From contig JABLXR010000023.1 of assembly GCA_013178015.1 (NCBI GenBank), positions 1 through 58,115 on the forward strand: a DNA stretch of 58,115 nt, in the 5' to 3' direction. Below, one piece after another: positions 1 to 7,341 of this stretch. Both the position numbers and the translations under genes were made by a program. Below the pieces are notes generated by a model. The model was not told the origin of the DNA. It did not search any database and saw nothing but the letters and a program-made list of their open reading frames with translations. This stretch comes from Anaerolineae bacterium. GTDB lineage: Bacteria; Chloroflexota; Anaerolineae; DRVO01. The first letter of the stretch is position 1. Each line of letters begins with the position of its first letter.

Positions 1-1
1 G

Positions 2-1720
2 GTTCCAACCCCAACGATCCGACTGAGGATACTGAAACTGAGCTGGACGTACAGTGGCGATCCGTCGGCCAGCGAGTTCCAACCCCAACGATCCGACTGA
101 GGATACTGAAACGGGCTGGGTGCAGAAGGCAGGCGACCAAGTCAGCGTCCTCTAGTTCCAACCCCAACGATCCGACTGAGGATACTGAAACAGCGGGGCA
201 CGATGGGACTCGTGGTCGCGCCGACATGTTCCAACCTCAACGATCCGACTGAGGATACTGAAACCGTCGATCCAGGCCCAGTCGAGGTTCGGCCCGCGCA
301 GTTCCAACCCCAACGATCCGACTGAGGATACTGAAACTGCCAGTACTGGTAGTCCCAGGGAGCCGGGTTAAAGTTCCAACCCCAACGATCCGACTGAGGA
401 TACTGAAACCCGAACTGCTCGGGCGTGAGCTCGAGCGCTTCCCAAGTTCCAACCCCAACGATCCGACTGAGGATACTGAAACGAAGCTGAGGGATTCTGC
501 TGGCCTATGATTCCGTTGTTCCAACCCCAACGATCCGACTGAGGATACTGAAACATAGGTACCCACTCCGTCGGGACGCACCAATGCTGTTCCAACCCCA
601 ACGATCCGACTGAGGATACTGAAACTCCGATGAATAATACACATTGCTCCACCAGACTACGGTTCCAACCCCAACGATCCCACTGAGGATACTGAAACTG
701 GCGCGGATAGAGGAGGCCGCCTCCGCAGGCCCCGGTTCCAACCCCAACGATCCGACTGAGGATACTGAAACGCTTCCCCAGGGCCACCACCGCCAGAGGC
801 CGAGCCGCCGTTCCAACCCCAACGATCCGACTGAGGATACTGAAACCCCACCACGCTGACGAACTCCGGCACCACCACCACGTTCCAACCCCAACGATCC
901 GACTGAGGATACTGAAACTGCTGGACAAGTCCACCAGCGGGGGCGGGGTGGAGTTCCAACCCCAACGATCCGACTGAGGATACTGAAACGGCATCGCATC
1001 GGCCGCCTGGCAGCGCTCCGCTCGGTTCCAACCCCAACGATCCGACTGAGGATACTGAAACAGTTTGACGCTAGTACAGCCGACCAAGCGGGCCCATGGG
1101 TTCCAACCCCAACGATCCGACTGAGGATACCGAAACACGCACACACACACAGGAGGCAAACATGGCCCGCGAGTTCCAACCCCAACGATCCGACTGAGGA
1201 TACTGAAACGGCCAGGCCACTCCGGAGAATCTCCTCCAGGCCCTACGGTTCCAACCCCAACGATCCGACTGAGGATACTGAAACCGCCCGTAGTGGGGCG
1301 GGGGATGGGGCGTGCTACGTTCCAACCCCAACGATCCGACTGAGGATACTGAAACACTGGTGAAGGCGGGGAGTGCTCTGGCCACCAAGATGGTTCCAAC
1401 CCCAACGATCCGACTGAGGATACTGAAACTGCTGGAGGCCTTGGGCCTGTCCGACGTGCGCCTGAGTTCCAACCCCAACGATCCGACTGAGGATACTGAA
1501 ACGCTGAGGCTCCTATCGTAGTAGTCGTAGACCTCCCGGTTCCAACCCCAACGATCCGACTGAGGATACTGAAACGGCATAGCTGCCCCCGCTTACCTCG
1601 GTGCCCCCACGTTCCAACCCCAACGATCCGACTGAGGATACTGAAACGTTGGACTGGCACTCTGGGACCAGTGGAGCCGCAAGGTTCCAACCCCAACGAT
1701 CCGACTGAGGATACTGAAGC
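2..1720 (+). CRISPR. CRISPR array, 24 repeats of 37 bp, 23 spacers
   Basis: Repeats of 37 bp begin GTTCCAACCCCAACG and end GGATACTGAAAC. They start at 2, 76, 155, 228, 301, 373, 446, 518, 589, 662, 735, 810, 882, 953, 1025, 1100, 1173, 1248, 1319, 1393, 1466, 1539, 1611 and 1684. Spacers are 34-42 bp and all differ. Four repeats carry one substitution each: at 237 (C to T), 681 (G to C), 1131 (T to C) and 1719 (A to G). The last one changes the terminal GAAAC to GAAGC, which marks the right end as the old, trailer end. The leader and new spacers should therefore lie to the left, outside the window. A 3' end of the form GAAAC is common for the crRNA 5' tag and agrees with plus-strand transcription. 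Each repeat can form only a weak hairpin (ATCC with GGAT around a 6-base loop). No cas gene is visible, so the type cannot be assigned. Confidence 0.98.
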
Positions 1721-2197
1721 CCACCCCACCCCGAGGGCATCCTCCATTCCGATGCTGCCGCCCACGCAGGACCCCCACTACACGCTCGCTCGAGCCGCTG
1801 GCCCCTACCCCTGAGTGTTCCCGTCCACGCCCACAGCGTAGGCGTGCACGCTAACCCCCTTCGAGCAAGGTCTTACCCTCCAGCCGAGCGCCCTCTAGGG
1901 TGCAGGTGGCATCGTCCGGTACGAACAGGCTATCCGCCATGATCCCAGCCAGAGACGCAGCTCACACGTACTCGTCTGCCAGAGCGCACCGCCTGGTTCG
2001 GAGCACTGCCTGAGACCAGACGGCTGGGAGCCAGATCACCTACCCATCTGGCTTTCCATCGCACTGGTTCAGATCACCGTGGGAGCGGCAGCGAGGACGG
2101 ACTCACCCTGCAACCAATGCAGCTAATATATGACCCAAAGGCGCTGGTACCACAGCTCTGCTCGGGCAGCGACGAGCGCCTCGGGCTCCCCGCGCCC
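1721..2197. other. Gap between CRISPR trailer and first gene
   Basis: About 480 bases follow the degenerate last repeat before the stop codon of the minus-strand membrane protein gene. I see no convincing coding frame, no RNA gene and no further repeat copy here. The stretch is the trailer side of the array and may hold its transcription end, but no clear terminator hairpin was found. Confidence 0.6.
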
Positions 2198-3079
2198 CTA
2201 CGCCAGTGATGTCTCCTGGACGTTCCGCAACAGCAGGTACGCCATGACGATACCGGTGCCGGCGATGAGGGGGAAGACCACCACCTCGGCCGCCGCCATG
2301 GGAACACCGGCGACGGCCTGGCCCACGATCATAGCCACCAGCGCCAGGCCCATGGTCACGAACTTGATCAGCGCCACCGACGTCAGAAGGTACCCCAACG
2401 GCCGACGTCGCAGGAGCAACACTCCGGCCAGGAAGGCCAGCGGCACTACCAGCCCCAGATCGAGCACCTGGATGAAGAGGGTGGTATTGGTGGCTAGGCC
2501 GATGGGCGGCTCGCCGGCCAGCTGCGCGGGCACGATCCGTCCCAGCCAGGCCAGCGACAGGAACCCGCCCACAACAAACAGGAAAGCGGCGATGGCGCGC
2601 CGGGGCAGGCCCTCTCGGAAGTGAGCCGCAAGCGAGCGGAGGTCCACCGATAGCATGGCCACAGTGAAGGCGAATACGCTGAGCGAGAAAAGGGCCACGT
2701 AGACTAGGAAGAGCTCGTTGAAGGCGGCGCCGAAGGCCATGCTGGTGTAGGTGTAGAGGAAGTAGGCCAGCGTTCCGGTAAGGAGCAGCAACCCTCGCCA
2801 CGAGCCCCGCCGATACAGCCACAGGGAGACCAGGAGCAGCGGTACCCCAATCGCCAGAGTCACCGCGTCCTGCGGCATCACCTGAGCCGCCATGAGCACA
2901 GGCTCGTAGCGGTAGAGGCCGCGCCCGTAGATCTCGACCGTCTCTCCCCGGAGGGTAGTGAACTGGTAGCGCGATCCTTCGCCCCGGTACAGGAGGCCCG
3001 TCCCGGCAGCCAGCAGCGCCAGGAGGACGATCAGGATGGTCAGTGCGCTGAGAGTGCTGGATTGCCGCATGGCGGTCAC
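2198..3079 (-). CDS. Multi-pass membrane protein, function unknown
   Basis: The 293-residue protein has one N-terminal membrane segment (about residues 10-30), a short outside-type segment of about 40 residues (GRGLYRYEPV), and then six or so hydrophobic segments through to the C-terminus. I do not recognise a named family or catalytic motif. Its start overlaps the stop of the flavodoxin-like gene upstream by four bases (ATGA), so the two are probably translated together and may work together at the membrane. A role in holding or serving an exported flavoprotein is possible but is only an inference from context. Confidence 0.8.
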   Translation of the reverse strand: MTAMRQSSTLSALTILIVLLALLAAGTGLLYRGEGSRYQFTTLRGETVEIYGRGLYRYEPVLMAAQVMPQDAVTLAIGVPLLLVSLWLYRRGSWRGLLLLTGTLAYFLYTYTSMAFGAAFNELFLVYVALFSLSVFAFTVAMLSVDLRSLAAHFREGLPRRAIAAFLFVVGGFLSLAWLGRIVPAQLAGEPPIGLATNTTLFIQVLDLGLVVPLAFLAGVLLLRRRPLGYLLTSVALIKFVTMGLALVAMIVGQAVAGVPMAAAEVVVFPLIAGTGIVMAYLLLRNVQETSLA

Positions 3080-3720
3080 AGCTGGTCCGGGAAAAGCTGT
3101 TCGGCCCAGGCCCGGATGCCCTGCCAGTCCCGCCGGTCACCCTCCGGGATGCCAGCAAGCTTGAGGGCAAGGTGCCCGGGCAGGGGAAGGGGACCCAGTT
3201 TGCCGGCGAAGTACGCCTCCTGGCCGGGAGTCACCAGGGCCCGTACCGGTTCGAGGTAGGCAGCGCGTCTGGATCGGCTGGTGCCAGTGTCGTCCAGGTT
3301 GAGCAGATGGGTGCAGAAGACGGCCAGGGGCTTCTGGGACAGGGCAGCCCTATGTTCCTGCACGTACTCGATGGCTCTCGGCAGCCAGCGGCCGCCCTGC
3401 ACCGCGCTCCCCAGGACTACGGCATCGTAGAGCGACGGATCGCCCGCCTCTTCGATGGGCAACACGTCCGTGGCCAAACCCCGGTAGCAGAGCCGCTCCC
3501 CTATGGCCTCGGCCACCTCGCCAGTGGAACCGTACATGCTCCCGTAGGCCACCAGGACCCTCTTCGCGTCCTCAGCCCCTTCGCAGCTGGAGTAGACTGG
3601 CGCCACCGCGGGCACGCGAGTCCCGAGGACAACCACCCCGGCGCACCCCAGCGTGCTCACTCCGAGCGCCCCGGCCATCAACAGCAAGGCCCGCCGCCGG
3701 CTGCTGTCTAGCTCCGCCAC
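3076..3720 (-). CDS. Exported flavodoxin-domain protein
   Basis: A flavodoxin-like FMN-binding fold of the protoporphyrinogen-oxidase/Flavodoxin_5 type is indicated by VLVAYGSMYGSTGEVAEAI (phosphate-binding loop) and VVLGSAVQGGRW later on. The protein should carry FMN and move electrons. I place the start at GTG 3720, because GGGGAG lies 6 bases upstream; longer starts (GTG 3774, ATG 3768) have no SD. With this start the N-terminus reads VAELDSSRRRALLLM, followed by a hydrophobic run and TLGC, which resembles a twin-arginine signal with a lipobox. A folded, cofactor-loaded exported flavodoxin would need the Tat route. The length of 214 residues is normal for the family plus a signal. It is coupled by a 4-base overlap to the membrane protein downstream. 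It could instead be membrane-anchored with a cytosolic domain. Confidence 0.8.
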   Translation of the reverse strand: MAELDSSRRRALLLMAGALGVSTLGCAGVVVLGTRVPAVAPVYSSCEGAEDAKRVLVAYGSMYGSTGEVAEAIGERLCYRGLATDVLPIEEAGDPSLYDAVVLGSAVQGGRWLPRAIEYVQEHRAALSQKPLAVFCTHLLNLDDTGTSRSRRAAYLEPVRALVTPGQEAYFAGKLGPLPLPGHLALKLAGIPEGDRRDWQGIRAWAEQLFPDQL

Positions 3721-3854
3721 ATTGAACTCCCCTAGTGACTGTGCGAACGTGCCCGGCACAGTGGCCATGGACACGTGTATGGTGCCGACTGGCCCATTGT
3801 AGGTCGCCCCGGCCTCCTGGACAAAGATACACCGCCCTGGTCATAGTAGGAGAC

Positions 3855-4118
3855 GTGGCGACATACAAGGCGTCCCGACACAATGGGCACGATTGCGGCC
3901 ACAGGAAGAAGCTGCATAGCACCAGAGTCACGGGCAAGGGCCGGATCACCATCCCGGCGCGGGTGTGGAGGCCCCTCGGCCTCAAGGCCGGCGACCGAGT
4001 CACCTTCGTGGTCCAGGAAGGCCGGGCTTCCCTGGTGCCGCTACCACCTCGCTTATGGAACTCAGTGGCTCCCTGCCCGCCACGCGGCCCTTCCCCAGGG
4101 GGGCGTACGACGAGATGA
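3855..4118 (+). CDS. AbrB/SpoVT-type antitoxin
   Basis: The segment STRVTGKGRITIPARVWR followed by LGLKAGDRVTFVVQEG is a typical swapped-hairpin AbrB DNA-binding domain, as in VapB/MazE-like antitoxins. Such proteins bind and neutralise a partner toxin and repress their own promoter. The start is uncertain. GTG 3855 gives a beginning (VATYKAS) like many family members, but its purine-rich site is only about 2 bases away; an ATG at 3735 would extend it into the divergent gene. The tail after the domain (about 20 residues, Pro/Arg-rich) is unlike the family. A PIN-domain gene starts 49 bases downstream, which supports the toxin-antitoxin reading. Confidence 0.65.
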   Translation: MATYKASRHNGHDCGHRKKLHSTRVTGKGRITIPARVWRPLGLKAGDRVTFVVQEGRASLVPLPPRLWNSVAPCPPRGPSPGGRTTR

Positions 4119-4167
4119 GAACAGAGACGGCTCGGGCTCTCGGGCGGGACGTGAAGTCAGCGGATCG

Positions 4168-4590
4168 GTGAGGGAAGCTTACGGTGACGCGAATGTCATC
4201 GTCTGCTTCCTCAGCGATCAGCTCTCCAGTCTGGCGGAGGAGTCGGCGCGGTTGTTCCGAGAGGTGGCAGGCGGTCGGCTGCGAGTGCGCGTCTGCACCA
4301 TCACTCCAGCTGAGGTGGTCTCGGTGATGGCCTCTTACTTCCGGCGGTCACTCCCAGAGGTAGCGGAGGTGGTTGCCGAGCCGATCATCCAGGACGGCAT
4401 AGAGGCCGAAGAGCAGGAGGTGCTGCTGGTGGCACTGGCCCTATGCCGCGAACACGACCTTGACGTCGCTCATGCCCTGTTAGCTGCCAAGATGCCGGCT
4501 GGAAGCTGCCGAGCCATCCACAGCTTCGATCGTCACTTCGATCGGTTCGCCGGCGTTGAGCGCCTTTGGCCGGGCGCCAGCAACCTCTGA
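4168..4590 (+). CDS. PIN-domain ribonuclease toxin (VapC-like)
   Basis: The 140-residue product has a PIN domain: YGDANVIVCFLSD at the start supplies the first acidic residue (Asp 7), ITPAEVVSVMAS gives the conserved Glu, and the C-terminal DVAHALLAAK and SFDRHFDRF blocks give the later acidic positions. VapC toxins are Mg-dependent RNases that cut tRNA or rRNA. I chose GTG 4168, the first start just before the domain; the SD is weak. It follows the AbrB-type antitoxin gene in the same direction. Family assignment is firm, target unknown. Confidence 0.75.
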   Translation: MREAYGDANVIVCFLSDQLSSLAEESARLFREVAGGRLRVRVCTITPAEVVSVMASYFRRSLPEVAEVVAEPIIQDGIEAEEQEVLLVALALCREHDLDVAHALLAAKMPAGSCRAIHSFDRHFDRFAGVERLWPGASNL

Positions 4591-4719
4591 CTGTCGCTGC
4601 AGCCTCCTCCTACAGGAGCAGCAGCTCTAGGCCTCCCTTGTCAGCCGGGTTCCGCGGCGCCATACTGCCGCCGGTACGGGCCGGCCCCGCGCCGGCTCTT
4701 CGCCTAGGGGAGGGGGACC

Positions 4720-5883
4720 ATGGCCGAGCCCAGGATCACCGGCATCGAAGTCCACGAGTACGAGTACGCCTTACGCGACATCGGGCTCGACCAGAGCGGC
4801 TTCAACCTGGTCTACGTGCCCGGGAGCTCCTTCGCCCGCAAGGGCTACATCATCCGCATCCTCACCGACTCGGGCCTGGTGGGCGAGTACGCCGGGGGCC
4901 AGGCCGCCGAGTACTCCACTCTGCCCACCCTCGCCCCCTACCTCCTAGGTAAGAACGCCCTGGAGCGGGAGCGCATCTACACCGACGTCAAGCGCGCCCT
5001 GCGCCAGGTGGCCCGCATCGGCATTGCCCCCATTGACAACGCCCTATGGGACCTGGCCGGCCGGTACTTCGGCGTGCCCATCTACCGCCTGCTGGGCGGC
5101 TACAAGGACCGCTTGCCCTGCTACGCCTCCACCTACCACGGCGACGCCAACGGCGGCCTTTCCAGCCCGGAGGCCTACGCCGATTTCGCCGTGCAGTGCG
5201 GCGACATGGGCTACCCTGCCTTCAAGATCCACGGTTGGTACGGCGTTCCCATCGGCCAAGAGGTGGCCACGGTCAAGGCCGTGCGCCGGGCCGTAGGCGA
5301 CGGCATGGACCTGATGCTGGATCCGGCCTGCGAGTACATCACCTTCGGGGACGCGCTCAAGGCGGGTTGGGCCTGCGACGATGCCCGCTTCTTCTGGCTG
5401 GAGGACCCCTACCGCGATGGAGGCATCTCCCAGTTCGGCCACCGCAAGCTGCGCCAGCTGATCCGGACGCCGCTCCTGATGACCGAGCATGTACGCTCCT
5501 TGGAGCCCCACATAGACTTCGCCCTGGCGGACGCCACCGACTTCGTCCGGGGTGACCCGGGCTATGACGGCATCACCGGCACCATGAAGATCGCCCACGC
5601 CGCCGAGGCCCTGGGGCTGGACATCGAGCTGCACGGCTTCGGCCCGGTCCAGCGCCAGTGCATGGCCGCCATCCGCAACACCAACTACTACGAGATGGGC
5701 CTGCTCCACCCCAAAGCCCAGGACCTGGGCGACATCCCCTTGTATCGGGACGGCTACCGCGATGCGCTGGACGCGGTGGATGGGGAGGGGTGTGTCCCGG
5801 TGCCCCAGGGGCCGGGGATGGGGGTGGGGATCAACTGGGAGTGGGTGGAGAAGCACCAAACGGGGAAGGTCGAGTACCGGTAG
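4720..5883 (+). CDS. Enolase-superfamily sugar-acid dehydratase/racemase-like protein
   Basis: The 387-residue protein matches the mandelate racemase/muconate lactonizing enzyme group. The order is a capping domain (about 1-130), then a barrel with Lys169-Ile-His171 (FKIHGW), Asp201, Glu228 (LEDP), Glu256 (TEH) and His305 (LHGFG). Asp, Glu and Glu are the expected Mg ligands, and Lys/His are the acid-base residues. Most such enzymes dehydrate sugar acids. The second-strand motif is KxH, not the KxK of mandelate racemase, so substrate and stereochemistry cannot be read off. The start ATG 4720 has GGAGGGGG just upstream. The next gene, 95 bases on, is a sugar-type oxidoreductase, which suits a small carbohydrate catabolic pair. 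Confidence 0.88.
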   Translation: MAEPRITGIEVHEYEYALRDIGLDQSGFNLVYVPGSSFARKGYIIRILTDSGLVGEYAGGQAAEYSTLPTLAPYLLGKNALERERIYTDVKRALRQVARIGIAPIDNALWDLAGRYFGVPIYRLLGGYKDRLPCYASTYHGDANGGLSSPEAYADFAVQCGDMGYPAFKIHGWYGVPIGQEVATVKAVRRAVGDGMDLMLDPACEYITFGDALKAGWACDDARFFWLEDPYRDGGISQFGHRKLRQLIRTPLLMTEHVRSLEPHIDFALADATDFVRGDPGYDGITGTMKIAHAAEALGLDIELHGFGPVQRQCMAAIRNTNYYEMGLLHPKAQDLGDIPLYRDGYRDALDAVDGEGCVPVPQGPGMGVGINWEWVEKHQTGKVEYR

Positions 5884-5893
5884 ACCTGATCCC

Positions 5894-5950
5894 CCTTCCC
5901 TGAGAAGTGAGGAAGGAGAGTCGGACCTCCCTCTCCCGTGTGTGAGAGGG
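5894..5950. repeat. Double hairpin between two catabolic genes
   Basis: Two short inverted repeats follow the dehydratase stop. CCTTCC at 5894 pairs with GGAAGG at 5911. CCCTCTC at 5929-5935 pairs with GAGAGGG at 5944-5950 across an 8-base loop. No T-run follows. The second resembles the stronger hairpin at 28847-28875 and may be the same kind of dispersed intergenic element. Confidence 0.5.
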
Positions 5951-5978
5951 CGGCTCTCAGGACCCCAGGAGCGAAACC

Positions 5979-6980
5979 ATGAACACCGTACGTTGGGCCA
6001 TCGCCGGGTGCAGCGACATCGTGGAACGAAGAGTGGGAGACGCCATGCGCTCCCAGCCCAACAGCGAGATCATCGCCTTCCACTCCCGCAGCCTGGACCG
6101 GGCCCGCGCCTTCGCCGAGCGTTACGGGGCCCGCACCTACTACGACGACCTGGACCGCCTCCTAGCCGACGACTGCATTGACGTCGTCTACGTCGCCACC
6201 GAGGTGGACCGCCACGCCGACCAGGCCATCGCCGCCGCCCGGGCCGGCAAGCACGTGCTGGTGGAGAAGCCCATGGCCCTGGACGTGGACCAGTGCCGGC
6301 GCATGATCCAGGCGGCGCAGGAAAACGGAGTCCACCTGGAGGTGGCCTACTACGCCCGCTTCCTGCCCAAGTCCATCGCCATGCGCGAGATCATCGCCCA
6401 GGGACGGCTAGGGCGGGTAGTGCGGGCTGTCATCCGGGTGGTCGGCTACTATGACCCCGACCCGACCGATCCCAAGCGCTGGAGGGTGACAGGCCGAGGC
6501 GGGGGGAACATGCTGGCCGACGTGGGCAGTCACCGGCTGGACCTGTTGGCCTACCTCATGGCCGGCCGCCCGGTGGCGGTGTGCGGCTTCGCCGATCGCC
6601 TCAGCATGACCTACGAGGCGGCCGACACCGAGACCGCCCTGGTCCGGTTCGACAACGGCGCCCACGTCACCGTCCTGGCCAACGCCAATGTTCCCCATCC
6701 GGGCCGGTTCAGCAGCGTCGAGATCTACGGCACCGAGGGCTCCTTGCTCACCGACCCCTGGTCTGACGAGCCGGTGGCGGTGGCGGGGAGCGACATGGAG
6801 CCCTTGGTCGTGGAGCAGCCGGCTAACGTCCATTTCCCCCTGATAGACGACTTCGCCCGCGCCATCGCCCAGGGCCGGGCACCCCGCTTCACCGGGGTCG
6901 ACGGCATGTGGGCTACGGCCGTCATCGCGGGCACGTATGAGTCGCAGCGGACAGGACGGGTAGTGAAGATCGAGGAGTAG
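5979..6980 (+). CDS. Gfo/Idh/MocA-family oxidoreductase
   Basis: The 333-residue protein has an N-terminal Rossmann fold (VRWAIAGCSDI), the family hallmark Glu96-Lys97-Pro98 in VLVEKPMAL, and a C-terminal beta-sheet substrate domain with the ADVGSHRLDLLAYL helix that usually carries the catalytic His. Members use NAD(P) to oxidise or reduce sugars and cyclitols. The start ATG 5979 has AGGAG about 8 bases upstream. The nucleotide loop reads GCSDI in place of the common GxGxxG, a frequent variant. It likely works with the dehydratase just upstream. Substrate unknown. Confidence 0.88.
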   Translation: MNTVRWAIAGCSDIVERRVGDAMRSQPNSEIIAFHSRSLDRARAFAERYGARTYYDDLDRLLADDCIDVVYVATEVDRHADQAIAAARAGKHVLVEKPMALDVDQCRRMIQAAQENGVHLEVAYYARFLPKSIAMREIIAQGRLGRVVRAVIRVVGYYDPDPTDPKRWRVTGRGGGNMLADVGSHRLDLLAYLMAGRPVAVCGFADRLSMTYEAADTETALVRFDNGAHVTVLANANVPHPGRFSSVEIYGTEGSLLTDPWSDEPVAVAGSDMEPLVVEQPANVHFPLIDDFARAIAQGRAPRFTGVDGMWATAVIAGTYESQRTGRVVKIEE

Positions 6981-7080
6981 CCGCGGAGACACAGAGCAGG
7001 GGATGGTTGACAGGTCAGGGCCGTGGGAGTGCGGCCTTGGCGCCCGGTGTAGGGGGCGGACGGCGGAACCCGACGATGAG

Positions 7081-7122
7081 CACTGACGTGTCTATTGCGC
7101 ACACTGACGTGCCCATTGCTGA
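7081..7122. promoter_or_regulatory. Two tandem 21-bp direct repeats upstream of kinase gene
   Basis: CACTGACGTG occurs at 7081 and again at 7102, each followed by YMYATTGC-type sequence, so the unit is 21 bp, or two helical turns. It lies about 220 bases before the histidine kinase start, within the 6981-7341 gap. That spacing suits two protein dimers on one face of the DNA. Nothing else coding is evident in that gap, which begins with GCGGAGACACAGAG, a motif seen again in similar form at the right edge of the window. Confidence 0.45.
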
Positions 7123-7341
7123 GGGCCCGTGGTCGAGGTGTGAGTGTATCCGGGCGTGAGAGGGGTTACGCGTCGAGTGCGCGCCAGTGCGGATAGGGCC
7201 GGCACCTGAGCGAGTCACACAGAGATGCGCATTCATGACGACGCGCCCTGGGACATGCTATGCTGACCCTGCATCGTATCCGCCCTCGTGGGCCATGTGG
7301 TGGTCCGGAGTGCGGGAGAGGTCCTTGAGTTGGAGGTGACG

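Noticed and set aside
237-1778. Long open frames on both strands across the first 1.8 kb
   Set aside because: They are translations of the CRISPR repeat; each contains the same repeated phrase (FSILSRIVGVGT or VSVSSVGSLGLE). Not genes.
2103-3170. 355-codon open frame overlapping the membrane protein gene
   Set aside because: It is a shadow in another frame of the two real minus-strand genes, with no SD and a Pro/Arg/Gly-rich composition.
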